DNA from: Pochonia chlamydosporia 170 | Taxonomy: Eukaryota > Ascomycota > Sordariomycetes > Hypocreales > Clavicipitaceae | Reading direction: 5' to 3' | DNA length: 64,000 nucleotides | Assembly: GCF_001653235.2 (NCBI RefSeq) | Contig: NC_035793.1 | Span: 868,001 to 932,000 of the forward strand | Part shown: positions 47,959 to 58,410 of the stretch, piece after piece | Layout of the letters: every line of letters starts with the position of its first letter | Position numbering within the stretch: the first letter of the stretch is position 1 | Notes under the pieces: generated by a model | The model's database searches: none | The model's input: the letters and a program-made list of their open reading frames with translations, nothing else | Told to the model about the DNA's origin: nothing | Position numbers and translations under genes: made by a program

Positions 47959-50900
47959 GCTGAAAATCTTTGCGTAACGTCGTTATGTTGGGCATACGCA
48001 GAGTTGGATGCCTGTACCACGTTTAGCTGCGTCAGAGTTGTTCATTCATGATATCGCGAACAGTTCTCGGATGGGGTACCCGCTTACACCAGACCCAAGA
48101 CCCCAGTCATAACGGCTTGTATTGTCGGAACGAACCGCCGCATCGTGATTGGCAAGGGAGGTAAGGTTAACTTTCACGCGATTCAAGTCAGGTATGCAGT
48201 CTCAGGCGCTCTTAGCGAGATTTGGGATCGCCAATTGCGCCATGCGGTGACTGCCTGGTAATGCTCTCAGCGTTATGCTGCCGCAATGCTGCGGATCTTG
48301 GTCTCTTTCGTGATGATGTGGAGTTAGGTATTATTACCAAGGGACACGCAGTTTCGAGTGCTGGAGTCAATTCTCTGAAAGAACAAAAAACAAGGGCTCG
48401 ATTGCGGGTACTGGGCCCGGTAAGAGCCTTCTTTATTTACATATAGATCAGAATAATTCCCAAATTGTGAGAATCTCAAGTATGAGAATTTATATGCAAA
48501 TCGAGGCAAATAGGGATGCTGTGCAGATGTAAACCCACTAGTGCTGCCGCCAACGGTTTGCGGCGGTTGTTGGTCATAGAATATCGAATACTTTAGGCGC
48601 AAGCTTCCTAATGTTGTGCCAATATAGGTGTAAATCGACGTACATCTGCATTGTATCAGCTCTTTCTGTTTCATGCACATTGAGAGATACAACATGAGGT
48701 ATAAAGCACCATGATTCACTGGCTAAATGTGATACGTGTGACAATAGGTCAAGCATGCCAAAAAGGCAAGGAGATTCGGTTCATATTTCACTTCTTCTGT
48801 AACTTACTTCTCATATCTCATTCCTGAGAGTACCTGTCGCACCATTCCATATCTCACCGTGCAGCAACAAATGGGGGCAGACGTTCTGAGGCGGTTGAAG
48901 TTCGTATCACTTGAGGACCAGTGTTAACACCAGCAGCCAGACTGCCAAACCTCATCACCATGCAAGAAATGCAATCTTAGACACTGAGTGGTTACCCAAT
49001 TGTGGATGGAAAATATGCCTCGATAAGGATGGAAATACCCAGCACTTCGATGAGGAGAAGTGGCCCGTTGATAGGCCCCCAGCCTTCGGCGTATACTAGA
49101 TGTAACATGTCTAAGGATTCGAAGCTACAATAGTCACGGAAGCAATCATGCTGTGCTTTTAGTGAGAAGTTAGAACGTTTGACCAGCTAAGACTCATTGT
49201 GCCTCACATGGTATATCAATGCTCATAAAGAAATATCGGCTGATGAAGGGATCGTCCAGATACTTTTGCCCACAGGCGATATTAAAGGCTTTAAATGCAG
49301 ATCATCTTAATTAAATACGGCAAAAATTCCGCTTGATAGACGCTTTTGTACTTCAAATTCAGTCCTTACTTACACGTTCTTCTCTTGTTCTCACAAAATT
49401 CGTTGTCATAAACTGACCTACCCTGTAGCTGTTTTGTGATTTTCGCGAAACTTTTGAACGCCACTTGCATTGTCAGAAGTTGGCCCTGAAAATGGTACTA
49501 TAAGTCTACGAATTGTACTAAATTTGCTCTAGAAACCGTGATTTATTCGGAGAACAGCTATTTGGAATTTGTGGTGTTTTCTAGATGTTGAGAAAAGGCC
49601 TGGTGCAAGACGGCTACTTTGCGGCCTAATAACAGCACAACGTAAACACATGGGCGTACAACAATACACCACTTTTGAGGAACATCAATTTTAATTATAC
49701 GATTATATACAAACTACAACAATTTCCCACATGAACTGCAACACTGATCATACTTGGTGTTTCTGTGGCAAAGCGTCGTTTGTCGAGAAGGAGCAAAGTG
49801 GGCGGTGCCAGAACCCCCAAAGGAAGCCTCAAACCAGGAACACACTAAACACGGCGAATCTCATCCGAATCGTGATGGCGCTTGATGAATTACCTTGCCG
49901 GCCGCCACCGAGATGCTCATTGCCAGCCTAGACTCCGTCGAGGTGCCAACCGAGTCTCCCCATGTGCCAATCAATAACCCGGATCTCAGGTACTAGTCGC
50001 AGTGGCGCTTGATGTCGAGACAAACTTGTATAAGCACCTCAGCGTAAACGAGCCGCCAAACCAGGCGTTTAGTATGTTCGGGAAGCCCTATGATGCTACC
50101 CTTTTGCAGCAGGCTTAGGCGCATATTTGCTTACCGGACCGGATTTAACGGAAAGCCATGTGCCAACCAACCATCGACATGCTTCATGGAACTCTTGGCC
50201 GGAGCAAATGGCCAGGTAAAGGGTCTGGGTGCCAAGGTTGGTTACGAAGTCTTCCTTGTTGACATTGCGCATGTAAGACCAACTGCATGGTTTGCCAAGC
50301 CCATGGTTTATTGCCAGTCGACAACTCACGTTGTGATTTTCTGCGCTTTTTCGAGGTCTATGTTTCGGGCCGTGCCAAGCCTGGGGGCTAGTTTGTGGCA
50401 GGGTTGTCAGGGGGGTGTATCGAGTATTGCGGCTCATGGCATGAGGTGGCCGTGTCAATGGATGTAACTGGTGATATTAATCTGCATTAGTGGCAATTGC
50501 TTTTTGCCAGGTACAGTCACCTAGTACCACTATAGCACGCCGATAACCCTGTTGCATAAAACGTAAACATGATAGGAATTCGCGCAAGATGCTTATTAGT
50601 TGGGGGCTGGGATTCGTCTGACCATGAAGATCTGATCAGTAATAGTTAACTGTGGAACTACTCGGTTTACAACGGAGCATGGAATCCGCAAAGCGAAAGC
50701 AGTCACTTGATGTGCCCTCATACGGAATGAGGACTAATATGGTACGTACCGCATAGCCATGCTGTGCTATGCAAGATGCCCATCTGGCAGCTTACCATCG
50801 CCCGACTATACGGTACAGTGTAACATGTGAACAGAAATAGCGGGAGGAATACTACCCAATACGCCGGTGCAATCCAACAAGATGCTCACGTACAGTATGT

Positions 50901-51563
50901 CAGCTCAAACGACAACTTGCATTTTGAGAGCGGCTCGGCCCAGCCGGACAGTACATATGGCTCGTTATAAACACATTCCGTTCTGGGGATACGCCGTAAC
51001 TGCGGAGCAATCGCCGATGGCTTTGTTACACTGCAGGCAGACTGACTCACTTTACCCTGGACAGATGCCTGTCAAGGATACCGGGCGAGAGCCAGAGTTG
51101 CAGTGATGCATGGTGAATGCGGGCAAAGATTGACTGTGGATAACTATAGCTGTAGGGGGTGCATTTTGGATAATAGCGGATATGGAGGGACATCTGTGTT
51201 GGATAAGCAGCTATGGAAACGAAGGCTGCGAATGATTTTGTTTTCATTAACCACCAGGGTTAGCAAAGTGCTTCAATGCTAGCTAAATCCCCTTTCTCCG
51301 ATGAATCAAATGGCTAAAGTTGTCAAAGTGTTGGCTCACCGGAGCCCAATTTCTGGATCAGAAGATTATCTAGCTGAAGTATTCAATACTGCATACTTAA
51401 ACAGGGAGGCTAGAAACGGCATCTTCTCGTGAACAGATCAAGAAATGACTTCCTCTATACTTGTGCAGACTCCTTGTCACTGGCTCAGCGCGAGACACTA
51501 CCTAGTTACTACTTGGCATATTGTAAAGTGACTTCTAAATTTGTGTCCGAATACATGCTCAAG
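47959..51563. other. Gene-poor region of 3.6 kb
   Basis: No supported gene. Frames are short (for example 50090-50467 plus, overlapped by 50096-50458 minus) and carry no motifs. Several sub-stretches such as 49300-49750 are rich in A and T. It separates the peptidase gene from the sphingoid gene group and may mark the left edge of that cluster. Confidence 0.5.
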
Positions 51564-52624
51564 TCAATTCTTCTTGCGATCTTTGGCCTTGTCTTCATTT
51601 GTCAAGTCCTCAACCATGACCATGAAGGTGCATGCGCCAATGGCAGTCAACACATGCCAATAGCCATGAAACTCGAGCAAGAAGCTCCACGGCATACCAA
51701 CTTGTCGTTTGTACCTCGTCAATTGAGAGCAATACCGCAGATCCAACTGCCACAAAAAATATCCTATTGCAAAGCAAGCTATTAAATTTGGTTAGCATGT
51801 TGAGAATTGTATTGCATGGGAACATCATGGAGGGCCACTTTCTCACCTGCCCCAAAGAGAGTGTTCCGACGAAGCGTAGCCTGCTGGCTTTCGCTCTTGA
51901 CCCGTGTCTTAATAAGTGATCTGGTGCGCAGACCAACAAGGAAGATGAGCAGGACAAATGCTAGTTCATGCACGACCTGCTCATCCGTGGCCACATGGTA
52001 GACGATTACGGTGGCAAGACTGACAACTAGCACCACTGTGAACGTCTTTATCTCGGGCCATGTCCGGTCAAATGTCATTGCGCGATACAAAACACAAGAC
52101 GAAGCTACAAGCATGGAAAGGTCATCGCCTGTAAGTTCAGGGTACAGTCAGCAAGTGGCAACACAACTTTCAAGCCAGTAAGTAAGGCATGAATGCAAGT
52201 TACGACGTACCCATTTGAGCGTGGAACTTCAGTGTCCCATGGAACAAGGCAGAGCATATGCCAACAAGGGCTAGCCCGTAAAACGGCGCTTTAGCAGCAA
52301 GGGTGCCGTCTTTTGTTGGGCGGCGTGAGAGATGACGCAGGGCATATATGACTTGGAGCCTGCCAGTCAGCACATCCAAGTCAGTGCAAGAGGCTCTAAC
52401 ATACCATATATTATGTTGGTAATCGTATTAATAAACTCGGCGACTAGACCTGAAATAATGTAGTCTTCTTCACAAAAGCTGGGCGTTGGCAACGGGTGTC
52501 AGCAGGAATGCTTGGCAGTGTATGGACATGTACATTGCTTGAGGAAGTCTTACTTTGCTCTTGCGGTGGGAGCGCCAAGAATTGGTTCATGAGGAGTCTC
52601 GCGATATGGGATGGAGAAGCGCAT
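51564..52624 (-). CDS. Alkaline ceramidase (Ypc1/Ydc1-like)
   Basis: Five exons: 52624-52554, 52478-52401, 52359-52211, 52128-51847 and 51778-51564, about 264 residues. Family marks in order are IPYRETPHEPILGAPTARAN, FCEEDYIISGLVAEFINTITN, SALFHGTLKFHAQM, GDDLSMLVASSCVLYR and the C-terminal zinc-binding HGYWHVLTAIGA. Seven hydrophobic segments are expected. The enzyme sits in ER/Golgi membranes and cleaves ceramide or phytoceramide to a sphingoid base and fatty acid. The second intron is odd: keeping the frame needs a 41-nt intron 52360-52400 with donor GTTAGA, while the better-looking donor GTATGT four bases earlier (52404) breaks the frame. Placed among other sphingoid genes, it may tailor the cluster product, recycle bases or protect the host. 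Confidence 0.85.
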
Positions 52625-53123
52625 TGTGAGGTCAGGAACGACCTCTGAGGGTGCAGACTCAATCGTTTGCCTGCAGGAACCGTAATTGAGTCTTTTTCGT
52701 AAGATGTTGGGTTGGTGATGGTGGTAAGAGAGAATGCAAGGGCGGGTCAAGGTTGAGTTGAGTTGAGTTGAGTTGTGTTGTGTTGTGGCTTATAATGCAA
52801 AGTTACTCATGGATAAGTCCAAGTTTGGTCAAGAGCTTACATGTACCAAAAACGTGCTCTCACACACGGAAAGCTGCATGCACCCAACCACTCATGGATA
52901 AACCCGCATATGCAATGTTGGCGTTGATCATGTCTGGTTGAACTTAGCAACGCCCAGACAATGGATTCCAGCTCGAGGGTGCTGCCCGCCCGCTGCCACA
53001 ATACGTGTTGCACGGAAGTCAGAGACGCAGTCTCACCTGAGCGCATCAAAACCATCGTCACGAACATTCAACACTCCTAGTATCCAAGCGAAAAGAGGCA
53101 AGATAAACTAGTTTTGCTTCTTC
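52625..53123. promoter_or_regulatory. Divergent promoter between ceramidase and MFS exporter
   Basis: 499 nt between divergent start codons. No gene is seen. It contains the pentanucleotide repeat listed separately. The arrangement suggests joint expression of the two flanking genes. Confidence 0.45.
52753..52787 (+). repeat. Pentanucleotide microsatellite (TTGAG)4(TTGTG)3
   Basis: Seven perfect 5-nt units in tandem, four TTGAG followed by three TTGTG, located about 130 nt upstream of the ceramidase ATG within the divergent promoter. Read directly from the sequence. Confidence 0.9.
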
Positions 53124-54803
53124 ATGATGGAGTTGCGTGTTAGCCATCGGTTTCGCTTTTTCATGGCATTCACGACTCTTGCCATCTTCACCTTTGCAAG
53201 TGCTTTAGATGCGACTTTGTTGGGAAACCTCTTCCGGTATATTCTGGCCAATGACTTGAACAAAATGGCTCACGCTTCCCATAGTCTAACTTGCATCATA
53301 AAATAGATTATCGCTGAAGCTACTCATGCCACCAGTTTAGAGGCATTTTGGATGAGCACTTCATTCCTCCTCACAGCAGTCACATTCCAACCAGTGACAA
53401 CGGCCTTGTCGGACATCTTCGGTCGCAAACCAACTCTTTACCTCTGTTGCGCATTATTTACCATCGGCCTAATCATTTTTGGTACGGCAAAGTCATCGAG
53501 CGTAGTCATACTCGGTCGGACGATCCAGGGCATCGGAGGAGGTGGCCTCGAAGTGCTTTCTGAGGTCATATTAACAGACATTACCACCTTGAAAGAAAGA
53601 CCACTTTATTTAGGAATAATGTCGTTATTCTGGGCGGGTGCCGCAGTCGCAGGACCACCTATTGGCGGTGCCCTCGCCGAATACTTGAGCTGGAGGTGGT
53701 TGGCCTGGATTCTACTCCCACTCATGGGTCTATCTCTTGCCCTTATCCCCCCTTTCCTGACTCTTCAACAAGACACTAGCTCTGCGATACAAAAGGCAAA
53801 GCGGGTAGACTGGGCTGGAATAGCGCTTTTTATTTGTGCCAGTACGCTCATACTGTTTCCTATTACCGCTGGTGGTCAGCTGTTTCCATGGCAGAGTGTT
53901 CAAGTATGGGCACCGTTTTCTGTCGGAGTAGCATGCCTTGCTGCCTTTTGCTGGGTAGAGTACAAGGCAGTCGAGCCCATGCTACCGTTTAGAATCTTCA
54001 AGAGCGCTACTGTGTCTGCTGCCATGTTTGGAGCCTGCTTGCACGGCATTGTTGTTTGGTGCGTGCTCTACTTCTTGCCCATCTACTTCCAAGCCGTTCA
54101 TGGTCGATCCGCAGTCGAGTCTGGAATCGACGGCTTCTCCTTCGGCTTCACAGCAACACCAGCAGCCATCATCACGGCTCTATTGATTGAATATATCCGT
54201 CGATACCTGTGGACCATTGCTGGTGGCTGGGCCCTGGGCACAGCAGGCTCCGCAGCCATGACAGTGTTGTCAGTCAGCACAAATATAGTGTCTGCCCGAG
54301 CCCTTCTCATACCATCAGGTATAGGATTTGGAATGCTATATCCTGGACTTGCCATGCCTATTCAGGCCGGAACAGATGTTAACGACGTGGGAATAGCCAC
54401 CGGCACGTTAGTGTTCTCCCGCAACCTTGGGTCGACTCTTGGCATCGCAGTGAGTTCCGCGATCTTTACCAATCGATTTGCAAGTCTATTCAAAAATAGC
54501 GGCCTTTCTTATACAGACTTTGGGATTGGAAATGCCAATGATGCTCTTGGTCTGGTTCCTCAACTGCATGCCTACGCACAAGCTGGCGGGCCTGCTTTCA
54601 GGACCCTTCAGGAGATTTACGCCAGCTCCTTTAAGTCAATTGCAATATTCATGGCGGCTGTTTCTGGGATCGGTCTCATCACTACTATCTTCATCAAGGA
54701 ATTGGCTTTTGAGGATGAGAATCTGGGAAAGCAGAGACTGCGAGCCGCAGACTCCGAACTAGAGCCGGGGGCCAGTGGCCAGGCGTGTGTAGAGGTGAGA
54801 TAA
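53124..54803 (+). CDS. MFS drug/toxin exporter (14-TM DHA2-like), with an apparent one-base frameshift near the first splice site
   Basis: Two exons, 53124-53236 and 53307-54803, would encode about 536 residues. Marks of the drug:H+ antiporter group are SALDATLL in TM1, IIAEATHATSLEAFW, DIFGRKPTLYL (motif A-like), LGRTIQGIGGGGLEVL, AGPPIGGALAEYLSWRW (antiporter motif C) and a C-terminal region with IATGTLVFSRNLGSTLGIA. The GT donor at 53237 leaves two bases of a codon while exon 2 starts in phase 0, so one base is missing. An extra C in the TTCCG run would give the expected Pro before IIAE. This may be a sequence error or inactivating mutation. Between ceramidase and Sur2-like genes it is the obvious candidate exporter of the cluster product. 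Confidence 0.85.
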
Positions 54804-54972
54804 ATATCGAAAACTACTTGCATTAGACTTTTGTAATAGAAATTTCATTTTAAAATTTCAGCTGATCTATTCTGTTGAAGGCGCGTTGCTGCCCGCAGCT
54901 AGTGAGAAGTTGTACGTCTGACCAAAACCTTCCTTTTTTTAGTTTCTAGAAGGAATATATCCAGACTATCTA

Positions 54973-56034
54973 CTACAATTTTAAAGACTTTCGCTTCTTT
55001 TCCGCATCTCCAACCCATTTAGTTCCGAAAAAACCATCCCAGAATGTGAAAAACGGCTGAGAGAAATTCGTTTTCATACCCCAGCTCTGATGATGAATGT
55101 CATGATATTCCGCGTTGTTACTAGTGAAGCACTGAAGAGGATCCCAAGGAATCTTATATCCACAGTGATCGTCAACTGTCTTGATGGTCGCAATGGTGAA
55201 GAACAATATGGCTTGTCTTGTCGACATGCCGGAGACGATAAAGGCGACTCCAGTTCCGACCGTATCCCCGACGAATCCTTCTAGTGGGTGATTGTAGAGT
55301 GCTCCGTATGCATAAGGCACATAGAGCCGGTGATGACGTACATGAAAAGTTCGATAGCACCATTTATTTGTGTGCATGAGACGATGCAGAAAGTATTGCC
55401 ATGTATCGACGACGAACATGGCGAGGAGAAACTGAAGCGCCGGAAATATGACATGGTAGATGGCCTTGGCAACGAAGAGTTCCCACGCCAAATACTCTAA
55501 TGAAGAATCCATTTGGCCACCATGAACAGATGACATGTTTCTGATGTCGGAGGAGATACCTCCAGCAAGTACACTGCCAAACGTAGATTGGCGGCCCAAA
55601 TGCTCAGATATGGCTTGGGAGTCGAGCCCAACTGCAGCAAACGCAATGGGAATAACCCTCTGACAAATTCTGACTCGTCTTGCCCATAGTGATATTGCGT
55701 ACTCTTGTGTGACTAGAGTGTCAACTCCCAAGTACAAGTGAGTCCCCAAGCCTGCAAGAGTCTGCAGCGCCTGTTGGACGAGGACATCTCTGAGACATTC
55801 CCATCTTCCAACGCGGTTTCTTTTCAAGACTTCAACAGGAGTATGTAGCCTATACTGGGGGAAAATATCAAATACATCAAAAAGATGAAACAAAGCAGAC
55901 ATTGCCCAGTAAGCTAAAAGAGGCGCCGCTAAGGCAAGGTAGGCATCTTCTATGCCCGGAATCAGTGTTGATGCTGGCTTGCGCTCATACACCGGTAGCT
56001 GGGGCAAACTGAAAGATGCCATTTTCTCAGACAA
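54973..56034 (-). CDS. Sur2-like sphinganine hydroxylase (fatty acid hydroxylase/sterol desaturase superfamily)
   Basis: Single exon, 353 residues, the usual length of yeast Sur2-type enzymes. The three histidine boxes for the di-iron centre are HRLMH (217-221), HVRHH (231-235) and HDIHH (311-315), flanked by hydrophobic segments and the phrase VDTWQYFLHRLMH. The N-terminus LPVYERKPASTLIPGIEDAYLALAAPLLAYW and the FDVFDIFPQYRLHTPVEVLKRNR block are characteristic of sphingolipid C4-hydroxylases. It uses O2 and cytochrome b5 in the ER to hydroxylate sphinganine or dihydroceramide. It stands head to head with the Tsc10-like reductase and converges with the MFS exporter, so it is probably a tailoring enzyme of the cluster and not the housekeeping copy; that is inference. 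Confidence 0.92.
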   Translation of the reverse strand: MSEKMASFSLPQLPVYERKPASTLIPGIEDAYLALAAPLLAYWAMSALFHLFDVFDIFPQYRLHTPVEVLKRNRVGRWECLRDVLVQQALQTLAGLGTHLYLGVDTLVTQEYAISLWARRVRICQRVIPIAFAAVGLDSQAISEHLGRQSTFGSVLAGGISSDIRNMSSVHGGQMDSSLEYLAWELFVAKAIYHVIFPALQFLLAMFVVDTWQYFLHRLMHTNKWCYRTFHVRHHRLYVPYAYGALYNHPLEGFVGDTVGTGVAFIVSGMSTRQAILFFTIATIKTVDDHCGYKIPWDPLQCFTSNNAEYHDIHHQSWGMKTNFSQPFFTFWDGFFGTKWVGDAEKKRKSLKL

Positions 56035-56490
56035 GAAAGATTGTATGAATGAACTTGATTCTGTTTATTTCTTGTTCTACAAGCACCAAGCTCGCAAGTT
56101 AATGAGTCCCTGACAACCCGGCTATTTTGTAGCTGCTTGCTTCGTGGTACCACTATTATTGCGATCTTCTGATGCGGTGAGCTTTTAGTTCCCTTCAAAA
56201 CTTGTTGGTTCAAGAATTAAATTTGCACCCCCTGGTGTCCGAAAACCGTGTTGATGTACCGCGTTTCAATAGTTCGGGCCGGACGACTCGGCGAATCAAC
56301 ATTGCAGTTCAGATCTGACGTGACACATAAAACCTTGCGCGGCCATCGCCCGAATAGTAACAATCCTAGCCGCAGCACGCTCTGCCAAGTATCCATGGTG
56401 ATTATATATGCATCGACAGCCGTAGAGTCAGCAATCTAGACGTACTTTCAGTTCGGTACCAAGGCCAGCTTGAACCGCGAGAACATTGTT
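56035..56490. promoter_or_regulatory. Divergent promoter between Sur2-like and Tsc10-like genes
   Basis: 456 nt between two start codons facing apart. No gene is seen. The layout points to co-regulation of hydroxylase and reductase. Confidence 0.45.
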
Positions 56491-57638
56491 ATGGGTTTTA
56501 CGAATCACTTTGATGCCCGCGGCAAGGTACTTTCTTGTTTTCTCACCCCGCTCTTCTAAGTAGCTCTGCAAGCAACGTTTGAAACTACTGACTCTTGTTA
56601 TTTTAGTCCGTGATTGTGGCTGGAGGGTCCAAAGGCCTTGGACAAGAACTGGCCCTGCAGCTTGTTGCACGTGGTGAGCACGACTTGCTTACATTGTTGA
56701 TGATATCGGTGCTAATGTTGTTGCAGGAGCGGACGTCACCGTGCTCGCTCGTTCTCTCCCTAGTTTGAAGGAAACAAAGAGGCTGATGGAACAGCATCTA
56801 TTGGTTCCTGGACAAACAGTTGACTGTCAGAGCCTAGACCTGACAGACAAAGCCGCAGTAAGTCAACCTCTTCAACTATCCCTAGCCCATCCCGCACAGT
56901 CCATGATTAATGACCCATCCAAAGGTCGTTGAATACATCTCTTCTCTGGATGAGCCGCCTTGGGCATTGGTCTGTGTTGCAGGCGGCACAGCCGAAGAAA
57001 TCGGGTTTCTGGCCGACATTTCCCCTGACGCTATTAGCTCCTGCATGACCAAGAACTATGTGTCATCGGCTTATATTGCCCAGGCTGTGCTTAAGCGCTG
57101 GGTCACTCCAACATCGGAACAAAAGTCCAACAGGGTAGACAGTCGCCACCTCGTTTTCACTGCATCTACTGCCGCACTTGTCTCTGTTCCTGGTTATGCG
57201 GCTTACGCACCAACCAAGGCGGCTATCCGCTCACTTGCAGACATCTTGCGTCAAGAGGTTCTGATGTATCAGTCAGTTCCTCCTATCAAAGTTCACTGTT
57301 CTTTCCCGGGGACCATATACACGGAGAGTTTCTTCCAGGAGCAACAGGCCAAGCCTCACTTATGTAAACAAATCGAGGGCACACTGGATGATAAGGGTGG
57401 TATGACGGCGAAAGAAGTCGCCAGGCTAACCTTGCAAGGCCTTGACAGAGGGCAATTCTTTATAACGCCCGATTTCCAAACGAGGCTTCTGTTGAATAAT
57501 ATGCGGGGCCCAAGTCCTCGTGAGTATGTCATTGTTGATTGGGTTATTGGATTCTTTGGGTCACTAGTTTGGCCATTCATACGGTTTTATCTTGATCAAC
57601 TGGCAAAAAATGCGGGTAGAGATAAGACTAAGAAGTAG
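56491..57638 (+). CDS. Tsc10-like 3-ketodihydrosphingosine reductase (SDR)
   Basis: Four exons, 56491-56526, 56607-56673, 56727-56857 and 56925-57638 (introns of 80, 53 and 67 nt), give about 315 residues. After the short first exon (MGFTNHFDARGK) the SDR fold begins with SVIVAGGSKGLGQELALQLVARGADVTVLARS, then CVAGGTAEE, catalytic Ser in VFTASTAALVSVPG and active-site YAPTK. The C-terminus is hydrophobic (VDWVIGFFGSLVWPFIRFYL) and ends with lysines, as in ER-anchored 3-ketosphinganine reductases. The reaction is NADPH-dependent reduction of 3-ketosphinganine to sphinganine, the step that follows serine palmitoyltransferase, whose fused homologue lies next to it. The ATG at 56491 was chosen because it keeps the frame into the splice site. 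Confidence 0.9.
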
Positions 57639-57838
57639 TGTAGCGTAGAGTAAACATGGGAGCTCATCTGGTTGTTGTAAAGGCTCAAATCTGCTCAGGG
57701 ATGCATAAATTGATCGGACACTCTGATAGTTGCTTGAAAAAGAGGCCTCCTGCATGTCTAAACTTGCCATAATGGTGGTAACTGAAAGAAAAATGGGAAT
57801 ATTGCACAAGCTTACAGGATGAATTGTGACATCCCGAC

Positions 57839-58165
57839 GTGCATGATGCCATGTTCTCACCGGCAACATGGCAGGAACTGGCTGAGACCGTGAACCAACA
57901 AGAGAACGCAGAGGCGACCAATCGCCCGATTATTGAAACTAATTCAGGATACGCTAAATTCTTATACAGGTTAATACCGAAGAGAAACAGTAAAAAGGGG
58001 GTGAGTTTGGGAATACGGACAAGGGGACGGGGCGTGTACCTTTCTTACGAATATGATCCACGAGGCAGAACTTCTTCAGGTCGAGTGTCTTCTGTCATGG
58101 GCCCCATTGTTGCCATGATATTTCAGATTACGCCCTATGAGGATTTTAGTTTCGATAGTTACTAA
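57839..58165 (+). CDS. Doubtful small ORF, unknown
   Basis: 108 codons starting MHDAMFSPATWQELAETV and ending with a moderately hydrophobic tail around GPIVAMIFQITPYEDF. The composition is protein-like, with alternating charged and hydrophobic residues, but I see no family and no introns. It lies in the same orientation between the reductase and fusion genes. It may be a small cluster peptide or chance. Confidence 0.2.
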   Translation: MHDAMFSPATWQELAETVNQQENAEATNRPIIETNSGYAKFLYRLIPKRNSKKGVSLGIRTRGRGVYLSYEYDPRGRTSSGRVSSVMGPIVAMIFQITPYEDFSFDSY

Positions 58166-58315
58166 ATTATTATGGTCCAGTCTTACAATCTGAACAGGGA
58201 AAGCACCGAGAAGATAACGACAGCTTACAGGAAAGAATGTCATGTATGGTTAATGACAGGCTAACTGGAAGTCGAACTGGTTGCCATACCGTGTCATGGG
58301 CTGGCAGACATGAGG

Positions 58316-58323
58316 TATATAAG
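58316..58323 (+). promoter_or_regulatory. Possible TATA box of the Lcb2-Lcb1 fusion gene
   Basis: TATATAAG 88 nt upstream of the ATG at 58411. Sequence-based inference. Confidence 0.4.
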
Positions 58324-58410
58324 ACACAGCAAATCGTAGTAATTCTATGAGCAGCATACCCAAGCACCTGCACCGCAGCTCCAAGTACTACCCCGTTTCC
58401 CTTCGCAACC

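Larger units (their letters stand above)
57639..58410. promoter_or_regulatory. Spacer and promoter of the Lcb2-Lcb1 fusion gene, with one doubtful ORF
   Basis: 772 nt. A 108-codon frame at 57839-58165 (plus) has no recognised motif and may be chance. TATATAAG at 58316-58323 lies 88 nt before the ATG at 58411 and is a good TATA candidate. Confidence 0.4.

Noticed and set aside
50090..50467. Overlapping long frames on both strands
   Set aside because: Both strands are open over the same interval and neither has motifs; chance is more likely than two genes.
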